From IMG/VR virus record IMGVR_UViG_3300024273_002055, positions 1 to 64,000 of that record: 64,000 nucleotides of DNA; one strand, 5' to 3'. This DNA comes from a virus. The translations under genes and the position numbers were made by a program. Below, piece after piece: positions 49,626 to 58,271 of this stretch. Every line of letters starts with the position of its first letter. Position 1 is the first letter of the stretch. The notes beneath the pieces are model-generated. The model ran no database searches. It had not been told where the DNA came from and was given only the letters and a program-made list of their open reading frames with translations.

Positions 49626-51125
49626 TTATACAGTGACAACAGAATATTTGCTGCTTTGTTTATTTATCAACTCTCTAATGTCGCTAATTTTTGTTGTTTT
49701 TACAAAATTACCATCCACATATACAACCTCAAGAAGCCCGGAAGATTCCTCCTCTAATGTACATTGGTCTTTCATCTTTATGTTACCACACTCTCCTTTG
49801 TATAGGTGCAAATAACCTCTAGCAGATTTTTTTACACCATCATCAGTGATTGGGTCTTTAAAAATATCTCTAGACTCGCCATTTACAGTAACATGAGTAG
49901 CTTTAACTGCACCACCTTGACTATCTCTGGTTGCATAACCCATTGAATACGAACCAATACCCAACACAACATTTGTAGATGCAAAACCTTTAGCTTCTAA
50001 TCTTACACAAATGTCTTCAGCCCTTTCTAAAGTAATGCTATCTCCATATATTGCTCCAATGTGAGAGTCTAAAACCTTATACCCTTGAGAGTTAACAGTT
50101 CCTCCAAAAACATCCCAAAGAAGCTCAATTACACCCTTAGAAACAGCTTCTTCCATGTTAGTAAAATCATCATCTGCATCTAGTTCAAATCCACACAAAA
50201 TGTCAACAGGGTCTCCAGAATCGGGTCTAATAACTAACTTACCGTCTCTAGATAAAATCTCTTCTTTAAGTTCAGTAATAAACTCAGTACAAACTTTCCA
50301 CAAATCAAAAGAGTCGGAAACAACCGAAAGTATACCAGTTGGATATTGCTTCATCAACCTTCTAAATGCGTTAATCTCATCCTCTTTTCCGTATGCAGTC
50401 ATTACTGCGTGCTCTGAAGCTGGCACGCTGAAGCCTACATCTTTTGAGTTGTAGTAATATTCAGCCGCTTGTAAACAGGGTATAGTGTCTGTTCCACAAA
50501 AAGAAGTTAAAAATCCTAATCCAGAACTAATTGCAGACTCTGGGTGTTGCATTCCTCTGAATGAGAAGTCATGTCCCTGAAAATCGACAAAACCTAAATT
50601 GTCTTCATCAGTTTTTCTGGCATGTTTTACTAATATTTGCTTATAAGCATACGCTAGAGATGCTGAATGTAGTGGCTTCCACAATAGAGAAGAAATCATA
50701 GTTTCTAAAAAGTTAGGTAACCAATAAAAATCTTTATGAGTATTCTTCACGGTGAAAAATGGAACTTTTTCATCTATTATAGTACCTTCTGGTAAAGACT
50801 TTACTTTTATAGGTAAATATCCCAAGTCGTGTAATGACTCAAAGTGAGATACGTCATAATCTGAGCCCAGGTAAGAAGAGAGAAATTCTTTAGCTTCTCC
50901 TACGACCTCATTTTTAGGTCTACTGAAAAAGTTTTCATTATAAAGTTCTTCTATTTTTTTAATAGTATACTGAACCCCAAAAACAACAACCTTTTTAGCT
51001 TGTACAGGCATGTATTTTACACTTCTAGGAGTAAAGTTTGAATAAACTTCTGTAGTTCCCTCTGGGTACATTCTATGATGACTAGTCTTGTAGCCATCTG
51101 TCATTAATAGTGGATTATTTTTCAT
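49626..51125 (-). CDS. nadV: Nicotinamide phosphoribosyltransferase-like enzyme
   Basis: 499 residues. MTDGYKTSHHRMYPEGTTEV, DFSFRGMQHPESA, GTDTIPCLQAAEYYY, VPASEHAVMTAYGK (active-site His), VIRPDSGDPV and GIGSYSMGYATRD match NAMPT along its length. NAMPT makes NMN from nicotinamide and PRPP. Close phage relatives (Namat) instead join nicotinamide to ADP-ribose pyrophosphate and so rebuild NAD directly. It starts one base after the PRPP-synthetase-like gene, the arrangement known for the NARP1 NAD-restoring pathway. Confidence 0.9.
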   Translation of the reverse strand: MKNNPLLMTDGYKTSHHRMYPEGTTEVYSNFTPRSVKYMPVQAKKVVVFGVQYTIKKIEELYNENFFSRPKNEVVGEAKEFLSSYLGSDYDVSHFESLHDLGYLPIKVKSLPEGTIIDEKVPFFTVKNTHKDFYWLPNFLETMISSLLWKPLHSASLAYAYKQILVKHARKTDEDNLGFVDFQGHDFSFRGMQHPESAISSGLGFLTSFCGTDTIPCLQAAEYYYNSKDVGFSVPASEHAVMTAYGKEDEINAFRRLMKQYPTGILSVVSDSFDLWKVCTEFITELKEEILSRDGKLVIRPDSGDPVDILCGFELDADDDFTNMEEAVSKGVIELLWDVFGGTVNSQGYKVLDSHIGAIYGDSITLERAEDICVRLEAKGFASTNVVLGIGSYSMGYATRDSQGGAVKATHVTVNGESRDIFKDPITDDGVKKSARGYLHLYKGECGNIKMKDQCTLEEESSGLLEVVYVDGNFVKTTKISDIRELINKQSSKYSVVTV

Positions 51126-51126
51126 G

Positions 51127-52056
51127 TTATTTGTTATTATTATTTAATTTAGGCAAGTGACCTTGTCCAACAATGAATAAGCCGTATTGATTCAACTTAT
51201 CATTGCTTTCAAATTCTTTAATGCTATCAGTTGTATACACTTCGTCTATATGTTCAAAGATTGCGTCAAGCCCTTTAGAAAAAATGCCGTGGGTTACTGC
51301 TAAAACTATTTTAGCATCTTCTTTTTCCTTTTTTATAACTTTAGCTAGTTCAATGAAGGTTCTACCTCCATCACATATATCATCGAAGATAACATAGGTT
51401 GCGTTTGAGGCCTTTATGTTTTCCAGTCCTGAAATAGAAGTGTGTGTTATTTGTCCTTTGACATCTCTATTCTTAGAGCCAATAACTAGGTTTTTAATAC
51501 CAGTAGCTTTCTGAATTTTGAATACTTTTTTGAGAGCTCCTGCGTCTGGAGATACAAGTACAAAAGGGTCTAAAAATTTAGGTTTAGAATGAGATAATAC
51601 ATCTTTTAAAACATGGTTAGCAAAATCAACAGTATCAATTCCTTTGAAGTTATTAATACAAGCTTCTAAGACATCTGAATGAGGGTCTAGTACCGTTACT
51701 TTTTCAAAATTCTGTGAGTTAATTATTGGTGCTATAACCGTTTTAATGTAGTTAATTCCACCTTCCTCAAACTTTCTATCACTTCTACCCCCAGTACAAT
51801 ATGGGATATACAACCTTATCCTTTCAACACCAATCTCTTTGAGGCATTGATTGGCACATATTATTAGCTCTAAGTCCTTAAAGCTATTTAATCTTGACTT
51901 AATTGTGATACCTTGACTGTTGTTTTTTAATGAATAAAAAGTATTATACACACCTTCAATAACCTTAAGAGTTTGCTGTCCGTCTGGGAATTTTGAAATC
52001 TCATACTTACAAGATAAACTGTCTTCTGGGTTTACTAAATTTAGTGTTTCAGCCAT
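51127..52056 (-). CDS. prs: PRPP synthetase-like enzyme (Prs or ADP-ribose pyrophosphokinase)
   Basis: 309 residues. KFPDGQQTLKV, GGRSDRKFEEGG, LDPHSD, SPDAGALKKVF, KNRDVKGQI and the PRPP-type loop VIFDDICDGGRTFIE match ribose-phosphate pyrophosphokinase in order. It could supply PRPP to the NAMPT-like enzyme. In the NARP1 pathway the homologous Adps pyrophosphorylates ADP-ribose, the product of defence NADases, and sequence alone does not separate the two. First gene of the operon, behind a TTG-N20-CGTT promoter. Confidence 0.85.
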   Translation of the reverse strand: MAETLNLVNPEDSLSCKYEISKFPDGQQTLKVIEGVYNTFYSLKNNSQGITIKSRLNSFKDLELIICANQCLKEIGVERIRLYIPYCTGGRSDRKFEEGGINYIKTVIAPIINSQNFEKVTVLDPHSDVLEACINNFKGIDTVDFANHVLKDVLSHSKPKFLDPFVLVSPDAGALKKVFKIQKATGIKNLVIGSKNRDVKGQITHTSISGLENIKASNATYVIFDDICDGGRTFIELAKVIKKEKEDAKIVLAVTHGIFSKGLDAIFEHIDEVYTTDSIKEFESNDKLNQYGLFIVGQGHLPKLNNNNK

Positions 52057-52130
52057 AATTGTGTTATAAATTCAAATTTAAAGATAAATTAAAAGAATAG
52101 CAAATATGAATGCTCTATTTTCTTTATTTT

Positions 52131-52163
52131 TATAGTAACGATAAAATATTAAAAAAATTACAA
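52131..52163 (-). promoter_or_regulatory. Phage promoter of the NAD operon, TTG-N20-CGTT class
   Basis: Minus strand: TTGTAATTTTTTT begins at 52163, CGTTACTATA at 52140, 20 bases between TTG and CG. Start codon of the first gene at 52056, so the leader is about 75 bases. Confidence 0.7.
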
Positions 52164-52179
52164 TAAACTATTTATTTAT

Positions 52180-52542
52180 ATGAAATTAAATTATTTATAT
52201 CACTATAGAGCAAAAGTTATAGACGTGTATGATGGAGATACCGTTAGATTAGAAGTTCAGCTTGGGTTCGGGATTACCTGGAGAGGTGTTGACAACAAAG
52301 GGTTGAAGATTAGACTATTTGGAATTAACACGCCTGAGGTCAGGGGCAAAGAGAGGCCTCAGGGATTAATATCTAGAGACAAATTAAGAGAGCAAATATT
52401 GGGAAAAGAAATAACTCTTAAAACAATAAGAGATAAGACTGGTAAATATGGTAGATATTTGGGAATTCTAATCAAGGAAGATGGAACAAATATGAACGAT
52501 TGGCTAGTTTCTGAAGGCTTGGCCGAAAGAAGAGATTACTAA
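52180..52542 (+). CDS. Thermonuclease (SNase)-family nuclease
   Basis: 120 residues. VIDVYDGDTVRLE (about 13-25), KIRLFGINTPEVRG (about 43-56) and KTGKYGRYLG (about 87-96) hold the Asp, Arg, Glu and Arg of the staphylococcal nuclease active site. No signal peptide, so it should act in the cytoplasm. It may degrade host DNA or RNA. Alone on the plus strand, its last four bases overlap the convergent helicase gene. Confidence 0.85.
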   Translation: MKLNYLYHYRAKVIDVYDGDTVRLEVQLGFGITWRGVDNKGLKIRLFGINTPEVRGKERPQGLISRDKLREQILGKEITLKTIRDKTGKYGRYLGILIKEDGTNMNDWLVSEGLAERRDY

Positions 52543-54026
52543 ATTTGCAATAACATATAGTACAATTTCTTTTTAGGCCTTGACACTGCTACGTAATGAA
52601 CGTTCTTCTCTTCTTGATAACCATCCATACCAGGATAAAATGTATAGTAATCCTTTTTATCTGATGGTATTTCTATTTCATTCTTTTCAACTAAATCTTC
52701 TGGCAAGGAGTTTACAACTACACAAGTGTGAAACTCTTTACCCTTAGATTTATGTATTGTTGTAACAAAGTTTTTATTTTCTTTATTTTCTTCTATAAAT
52801 CTAACCAAATCCATAACACCCCCAGGAAAATTATCTAAAACATAATCTAACCTTTTTCTTATTAAAGAATTTATTTTTCCATCCTTTATGTCTTCAACAT
52901 CTTTTTCCTTAAGGTAATTAAAATAATTTAAAGGAACTTTTCTACTCAACAAATTAAACTCTATTAACTTAACTATAAAATTTGTTCTTGCCAAAACTAC
53001 AACTTCATCTTTATTTTTAATTAATTCAACTAATTTATCAAAATCTATGAATGTTTCGTTTATTTCTCCATCAAATGTGTGAAAAGATTTTGCGTCTAAA
53101 CTTGAAAACTGATTAGAATTTGATATTATTTGTTTGGCACTTCTAAAGTTAGTGGTCAAACTCATTCTGTCAACCTTTCTCCTTTTTAACAAAATGTCTT
53201 CAATGGCTGCACAATTACTTCCGCTATAACCATATATAGACTGATTTAAATCACCAACCAAATAATACTTCTTAGCATTTAACTTCATAAGTATGTCCAT
53301 TTGAATAGTACTAGTGTCTTGATATTCATCTAAGAAAAGATAGTCATATTTGTCTTTAAACATTTTCAACCACTTATTCTCTTTGAGTAAATTTCTCACA
53401 TCTAATAATATATCAGAAAAATCTCTCTTTCTTTTTTCTCTTAAATATTTTGAGTATGGAATGTAAAAGTCTGGAATTCTAACTTTTATACCATCTGCCG
53501 TCTGTAATTTATATGATGATATTTGAGAGTCTAAAAAATCTGCATCATCATATAGGTTTGATATTATTTTATCAAACTTGAACACTTCTTTTTGAGTGGA
53601 TTTTTTGGATGGCTTATTTGTTATTTTATACCACTCTATGAATTCATAAAAATTAGTTACACCCTTAAACTTACCCATTCTATGCAACATCCAAAAACAA
53701 AAGGAATGTATTGTAGTTATTCTTATGTCTGGGTTGTTTACTCTTTCCTTTAATTCTTCAACGGCAGCATTTGTAAAGCTAAAGAATATAATTTTTTTGG
53801 GGTCTGCTCCACGTTTTATTAACTCTTTTAACCTTAGAACACAACAATGAGTTTTCCCTGAGCCTGCACAACTTGATAGTAGAACTGACTTTTTAGTGCG
53901 AGAAAGAACGAATTCTTTTTGTTCATCAGTTAACATTGATATTGCATCATTATCTTCTTTTTCTTGAAAAGCGTCTAATTGATTTTCATCTTTCATTTTT
54001 TCCATTTCATTTGAAACTTTACTCAT
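52539..54026 (-). CDS. UvrD/Rep-type SF1A DNA helicase, compact
   Basis: 495 residues, shorter than cellular UvrD (about 720). SCAGSGKTH (motif I), SFTNAAVEELKER (Ia), FLDEYQDTS (II), LVGDLNQSIYGYSGS (III), TTNFRSAKQI (IV), TTIHKSKGKEFH (V) and YVAVSRPKKKLY (VI) are all present, so the motor is complete and the losses are in 1B/2B subdomains. A 3'-5' helicase for replication, repair or end processing. Overlaps the upstream gene by eight bases. Confidence 0.9.
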   Translation of the reverse strand: MSKVSNEMEKMKDENQLDAFQEKEDNDAISMLTDEQKEFVLSRTKKSVLLSSCAGSGKTHCCVLRLKELIKRGADPKKIIFFSFTNAAVEELKERVNNPDIRITTIHSFCFWMLHRMGKFKGVTNFYEFIEWYKITNKPSKKSTQKEVFKFDKIISNLYDDADFLDSQISSYKLQTADGIKVRIPDFYIPYSKYLREKRKRDFSDILLDVRNLLKENKWLKMFKDKYDYLFLDEYQDTSTIQMDILMKLNAKKYYLVGDLNQSIYGYSGSNCAAIEDILLKRRKVDRMSLTTNFRSAKQIISNSNQFSSLDAKSFHTFDGEINETFIDFDKLVELIKNKDEVVVLARTNFIVKLIEFNLLSRKVPLNYFNYLKEKDVEDIKDGKINSLIRKRLDYVLDNFPGGVMDLVRFIEENKENKNFVTTIHKSKGKEFHTCVVVNSLPEDLVEKNEIEIPSDKKDYYTFYPGMDGYQEEKNVHYVAVSRPKKKLYYMLLQI

Positions 54027-54507
54027 TCCTAATATTAATTATACCACCTTTTTTAGATTTTTTAGACCATAAAAGCAAAAATTCACCTGACAAACCCTTC
54101 ATGTTGCTCTTTTCCAAAATTAAACCTCTGCTTTTTTTAAAAACACTTTTAGGTGTAATATTAATTTCTAAATACCCCCTTAATTTTCCAATAGGACATA
54201 ATTCAACACCTCCAAAATTAATAACGTCAAACATCTCATCAGACTTATTGTAATAAAGCTGATTTCCTAAAATGTCACAAATTGACATATCACTTAATAT
54301 AGCGCAAAAATCTTCAGAAATCGGACTATTAGATTCTGTTTCGAATGCTAATTTAGCACATAGTCTGTTAATAGTTGTTATAAAAGTATTATTCCATTCC
54401 AATCTACTAGCATAAGGAGTTATGCCTCTAGGTTGTGCAAAGTCATAAGAATACCATTCTTCTTCAACCAACATTTTACAAATACTATTATTGTAACTTG
54501 GGTTCAT
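54019..54507 (-). CDS. Hypothetical protein
   Basis: 162 residues, mixed fold. Three Cys, a Trp/Tyr-rich N-terminus (MLVEEEWYSYDFAQPRG), and a basic C-terminus (LLLWSKKSKKGGIINIRNE). Overlaps the exonuclease gene by 20 bases and the helicase gene by eight, so it is part of the replication unit. Not recognised. Confidence 0.5.
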   Translation of the reverse strand: MNPSYNNSICKMLVEEEWYSYDFAQPRGITPYASRLEWNNTFITTINRLCAKLAFETESNSPISEDFCAILSDMSICDILGNQLYYNKSDEMFDVINFGGVELCPIGKLRGYLEINITPKSVFKKSRGLILEKSNMKGLSGEFLLLWSKKSKKGGIINIRNE

Positions 54508-55321
54508 TTTGTGTCGTTCTACTTTTCTCCATTATTTTTTCTAAAACTTTTTTTGTATCAGTTGAAAAGTCAGACTTCATAAACCAAGTATAGTATCCTG
54601 GGTTGTGTTTTAAAACATCAACGACTGACTGGTCTTGATATTTTCCAAAATTAAATACAGCAACATTGTTTTCATTTAATACAATCCTTCCAGAATAATC
54701 TAACTGACCTTTGAAATTCGTAAAATCATGAAGTTTAGACATATCGTTTACGATTGGCCTTTCTTCTACGGTTCCATCAGACTCTTCATAGTTAGAATGT
54801 TTATAGTAGTCCAACTGACTCTCCAATATAGCAGCAGTAGCTCTAATGTCATTCATAGCATCATGAGCGCCCTCTAAATCTTTATTACAATAAAACTTAT
54901 ATGCTGCTTTTAGATTTCTAGGTTCCATCTTCTGAAATATTTTCCACACGTCAATAGAACGTCTATTATTCATGTCAAACTCAGAACCAGCTCTATAAAA
55001 CTCTTCTATTAATAAAGGAACATCGAATCTATTACTATTAAATCCACACAAGTCCGCATCGCCTATAAACGATTCTATGCCTTTTGATATTTGCTTGAAC
55101 GTTGGAGCGTCTTGAACCATATCATTTGTAATTCCATGAATAGCAGAAGCTTCTTCTGGTATTGTTACAGTTGGATTTACTAATCTATTTTTTTCTTCAG
55201 GCTTTCTTCCGTCAGAATAGTATTTTATCATTCCTATTTGAACTATCCTATCACTAGAAACGCTAACACCTGTAGTCTCTAAGTCAAAGAACACCAAATC
55301 TTTACTTAAGTTTAAATTCAT
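54488..55321 (-). CDS. DnaQ-like 3'-5' exonuclease with ExoX C-terminal domain
   Basis: 277 residues. DLVFFDLETTGV (8-19), AIHGITNDMV (about 58-67), FNSNRFDVPLL (about 93-103) and HDAMNDIRATAAIL (about 153-166) give the DEDDh active site of PolC/DnaQ-type exonucleases. The C-terminal segment FNFGKYQDQSVVDV - NPGYYTWFM is the small ExoX-type domain also encoded alone at 9055. Proofreading or end trimming of phage DNA is likely. Confidence 0.88.
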   Translation of the reverse strand: MNLNLSKDLVFFDLETTGVSVSSDRIVQIGMIKYYSDGRKPEEKNRLVNPTVTIPEEASAIHGITNDMVQDAPTFKQISKGIESFIGDADLCGFNSNRFDVPLLIEEFYRAGSEFDMNNRRSIDVWKIFQKMEPRNLKAAYKFYCNKDLEGAHDAMNDIRATAAILESQLDYYKHSNYEESDGTVEERPIVNDMSKLHDFTNFKGQLDYSGRIVLNENNVAVFNFGKYQDQSVVDVLKHNPGYYTWFMKSDFSTDTKKVLEKIMEKSRTTQNEPKLQ

Positions 55322-55323
55322 TA

Positions 55324-55506
55324 TTATATTTTTTGTAAATTATCTTTATTTGCCCAAAAAATTCTTTTAACGTTACTTTCGGACACAGTCTCTATCTTAA
55401 CCATGTTAGAAGACAAATCTTCTTCTAATTCTTTTAACAAAACATCTGAAGATACAGAGTTTCCATCTTCAAAAAAAAATTCTTCTTTCAACTTATATTT
55501 TGGCAT
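55324..55506 (-). CDS. Small hypothetical protein
   Basis: 60 residues, acidic. Starts two bases after the sigma factor stop and ends two bases before the exonuclease start, so clearly within one transcript. No family recognised. Confidence 0.5.
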   Translation of the reverse strand: MPKYKLKEEFFFEDGNSVSSDVLLKELEEDLSSNMVKIETVSESNVKRIFWANKDNLQKI

Positions 55507-55508
55507 AA

Positions 55509-56375
55509 CTAACTTAAATGTTGTTTTAAAATTTCACTCCTACTTCTGTGCCTCAAAACTTTTATAGCAGCATCTTTTATTTGCCTAACCCTCTCTCTTG
55601 TTAATTCAAAATATTCACCCACTTCTTCTAATGTCATTTTTGGATATCCCATTATTCCATAATACATACAAACCACCTCTCTCTGCCTGGGTGCTATGCT
55701 TTTTAGTGTTGATGACAAATCTTTATGCAAAGAATCTGCAGCCACACTAAGGTCTACATCATTCATTTCTCCTTCTGAAATTGTATCGTATAAACTATAA
55801 CCATCATCATCTGAAGAAAGTGGGGCGTCTAATGAGGTTTGAGGCTGAGCTGAACGTAGTAATCTAGATATTTTTATCACATCTTCTTGCATTATTTCTG
55901 CTATCTCTTCTTCTGTTGGCTCTCTTTGATTTATCTGCTCAAAACCTCTGGATTCTTGCTTTAATTTATAATAAGTGCTTATTTGATTTGTTGGCAATCT
56001 AACCATTCTGGAATTGTTTGCTAAAGCCTCTAATATTGACTGTCTAATCCACCAAACGGCATAAGAAATAAACTTAAATCCTCTTGTTTGGTCAAATCTT
56101 TCAGCTGCTTTTATCAAACCATAATTACCCTCATTTACTAGGTCTTCAAAATTTATACCCTTACCTTGATATTGTTTTGCAACACTTATGACAAACCTCA
56201 AATTCCCCGTAATTAACATTTGTCTAGACTTTTCATCTCCTTCTTGAGACTTAGTGGCGAGGTCATGTTCTTCTTCTTCTGTAAGTTGTTTAATTTTATT
56301 TATTTCATTTAAATATGACTTTATAGAATCAGAATCTCTGTTTGTTATTTTGTTAGTTATCTTTAGTTGCCTCAT
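55509..56375 (-). CDS. RpoD-like sigma-70 factor (sigma copy 1)
   Basis: 288 residues. The start MRQLKITNKITNRDSDSIKS is typical of Bacteroidota primary sigma. Region 2 includes GNLRFVISVAKQYQGKGINF and FKFISYAVWWIRQSI. Region 3 contains SLDAPLSSDDDGYSLYD, and region 4 ends LEEVGEYFELTRERVRQI, a near-canonical -33-binding helix. It lacks the non-essential region 1.1. It probably redirects host core RNA polymerase. A TATATTTG box upstream suggests early transcription by host polymerase. Copy 2 lies directly upstream. Confidence 0.92.
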   Translation of the reverse strand: MRQLKITNKITNRDSDSIKSYLNEINKIKQLTEEEEHDLATKSQEGDEKSRQMLITGNLRFVISVAKQYQGKGINFEDLVNEGNYGLIKAAERFDQTRGFKFISYAVWWIRQSILEALANNSRMVRLPTNQISTYYKLKQESRGFEQINQREPTEEEIAEIMQEDVIKISRLLRSAQPQTSLDAPLSSDDDGYSLYDTISEGEMNDVDLSVAADSLHKDLSSTLKSIAPRQREVVCMYYGIMGYPKMTLEEVGEYFELTRERVRQIKDAAIKVLRHRSRSEILKQHLS

Positions 56376-56426
56376 TATAATGTTTCTTTAATTGAATTTA
56401 GTTTGAGTATTAAATTTATACATAAA

Positions 56427-56455
56427 CAAATATAAGAATTATTTTAAACAACAAA
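56427..56455 (-). promoter_or_regulatory. Host-type promoter of sigma copy 1
   Basis: Minus strand TATATTTG (56434-56427) is a perfect -7 box; a TTTG at 56455-56452 lies 17 bases upstream, slightly closer than the usual spacing. Confidence 0.5.
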
Positions 56456-56458
56456 AAA

Positions 56459-56487
56459 AAATACCACACAAAAGCATGGTATTAATC
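56459..56487 (-). terminator. Terminator after sigma copy 2
   Basis: On the minus strand ATACCA - TGCTTTTGTG - TGGTAT followed by nine T. Separates the two sigma genes into distinct transcripts. Confidence 0.75.
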
Positions 56488-56507
56488 TTTAAATAATATA
56501 TTAAATT

Positions 56508-57371
56508 TTACAAATACTTTATTAACAACTCTTTTGTTGATGTGTTTTCTAGAAGCTTCTTCTCAGCCTTTCTAGCGATTTGTCTAATCCTCTCATTGCT
56601 ATATCCTAACTTTCTAGCAATTTCCTCCTTAGAGAGAGCTTGACAATCTATACCATAAGTGTATCTTACAACTATAGCTTCTTTGATTGTAAGTATTTTA
56701 AATGCTCTATACATATCTTTCTTTAAAGAATCGTCCAACAGAGAGGAGTCTGGTGCTCCCATACTAGAGTCTTCTATTAAATTAGCTAAAGTTGAAGAAC
56801 TTTCATCAGAGCCCACTTTTGCATCTAGAGACGAATGATATATGCCAGCTTGTTGAAGCAATTTACCTGATTCTACATCTATATCCATATACTCACACAC
56901 CTCAAGCTCCGAAGGCTCTCTTTCAAGTCTTTGTTGTAAGTGTTGCACAGCTCTAAAGTATTTCCCAGCCTCTAAATTTTTGTTAGAAGGAACTTTTATC
57001 ATTCTCTTCTTTTCAGATATGGCTTGTATTATCGTTTGTCTAATCCACCAAACTGCAAAAGATATAAACTTGAACCCCCTAGTGCCATCAAACCTCCCTG
57101 CAGCTTTTATAAGACCTAAATTACCTTCATTTATTAAATCAGCTAAAGGCAATCCTGTATTTTGATATTTTTTAGCAACGCTAATTACAAACTTTAGATT
57201 TGACTGAACCAACTCTTCTAATGCTTTTTGGTCACCTTCTTGGATTAGCCTTGACAATTCAAACTCCCTCTCTGGGGTGATTGAGTCAAACTTATTTACA
57301 TCTGTAAAATACTGTTCTATTGATTTTTCCGTTCTGTTTGTAAGGCTCTGCTGAATTTTTAACTGTCTCAT
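56508..57371 (-). CDS. RpoD-like sigma-70 factor (sigma copy 2, divergent)
   Basis: 287 residues. Starts MRQLKIQQSLTNRTEKSI and has region 2 (SNLKFVISVAKKYQNTGLPL, FKFISFAVWWIRQTI) close to copy 1. Region 3 (SSLDAKVGSDESSSTLANLI) and region 4 (LSKEEIARKLGYSNERIRQI) differ clearly. The changed -33 recognition helix suggests another promoter preference. The gene stands behind a TTG-N20-CGTT promoter, so it may be middle-class or autoregulated. Confidence 0.9.
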   Translation of the reverse strand: MRQLKIQQSLTNRTEKSIEQYFTDVNKFDSITPEREFELSRLIQEGDQKALEELVQSNLKFVISVAKKYQNTGLPLADLINEGNLGLIKAAGRFDGTRGFKFISFAVWWIRQTIIQAISEKKRMIKVPSNKNLEAGKYFRAVQHLQQRLEREPSELEVCEYMDIDVESGKLLQQAGIYHSSLDAKVGSDESSSTLANLIEDSSMGAPDSSLLDDSLKKDMYRAFKILTIKEAIVVRYTYGIDCQALSKEEIARKLGYSNERIRQIARKAEKKLLENTSTKELLIKYL

Positions 57372-57397
57372 TTTTTTCGCTTTTTTTAAAGATTTAT

Positions 57398-57430
57398 AAG
57401 CTAAACGTAAAATGATTAGAAAAATTACAA
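57398..57430 (-). promoter_or_regulatory. Phage promoter of sigma copy 2, TTG-N20-CGTT class
   Basis: Minus strand: TTGTAATTTTTC begins at 57430 and CGTTTAGCTTATAA at 57407, 20 bases between TTG and CG. The sigma start codon is at 57371. Confidence 0.65.
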
Positions 57431-58222
57431 TTATTTTGTTTTTTTTATTTTATTTATCCTGTCTCTTATTTTTGCACACAACTCTAGATTGTCTTTTCTT
57501 ATAGCACCATCCATAACTTGCTTTAAAAAATTAACATCATATATATCTTCTAACTTACTTTCAATTACACTCTCTAAATTCATTGAACTAACATCATCAG
57601 CATACATTTCTTCAAGATTTAAACCAGAGTATATTTCTTGAATTGGAATTTCAGTAAAATCCAAACTGCTAACTATACTTTCTATAATTTTATCCCTATC
57701 CTCATTTGGTATGTTTAATATATTAGAAAAATTAAAAATATTAGTATTATCAAAATTCAATTCTTTATTATCGTAATTTGAGCACATTTTTTTAAAATCA
57801 ATAGGCAATTCACTTAAATCAAATTTACAAGATACACTATTTAAAGTGTTATATATACTTACATTTTTCTTTACACTCTTTGATGTGGCTACAATATAAC
57901 ATCCTGAAATATCATACAATAAACCTAAATTCTTAAAGAAAGAAGGTTGAGAGTTCTTCTTCCTAATATGATTCATAAATGATTTACTATTTTCCTTTGT
58001 GCCAAACAAAAAATCTATATTATCAGACTCATAATCAATACCTAACTTTTTAGACACGTCTTTACAATCTATAACAAGAAAATAGTTTAACTTTTTAATT
58101 CCCAACTTTGCTATAGTGCTATCAGGATTTTTGTATATAAGCTTTTCTATTTTTTGCTTTATCATAGAAAACCTATTTAAAGATTTAGCCTTTTCGTAAA
58201 GTATTAACTCAACTAACCTCAT
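57431..58222 (-). CDS. Hypothetical protein with C-terminal UVR-like hairpin
   Basis: 263 residues. The main part is mixed alpha/beta and unassigned. The last 30 residues, FLKQVMDGAIRKDNLELCAK - IRDRINK, fit the UVR motif (a helical hairpin with ...A...dxExAaxxRDxI) found in UvrB, McsA and ClpC. A similar tail ends the protein at 61748, and the phage ClpC has one too, so docking to a common partner is possible. A TTATTTATATTT box lies upstream. Confidence 0.5.
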   Translation of the reverse strand: MRLVELILYEKAKSLNRFSMIKQKIEKLIYKNPDSTIAKLGIKKLNYFLVIDCKDVSKKLGIDYESDNIDFLFGTKENSKSFMNHIRKKNSQPSFFKNLGLLYDISGCYIVATSKSVKKNVSIYNTLNSVSCKFDLSELPIDFKKMCSNYDNKELNFDNTNIFNFSNILNIPNEDRDKIIESIVSSLDFTEIPIQEIYSGLNLEEMYADDVSSMNLESVIESKLEDIYDVNFLKQVMDGAIRKDNLELCAKIRDRINKIKKTK

Positions 58223-58271
58223 AGAAGTATTTTAAATATAAATAATATCATTTTAATATTATTGATAAAAA

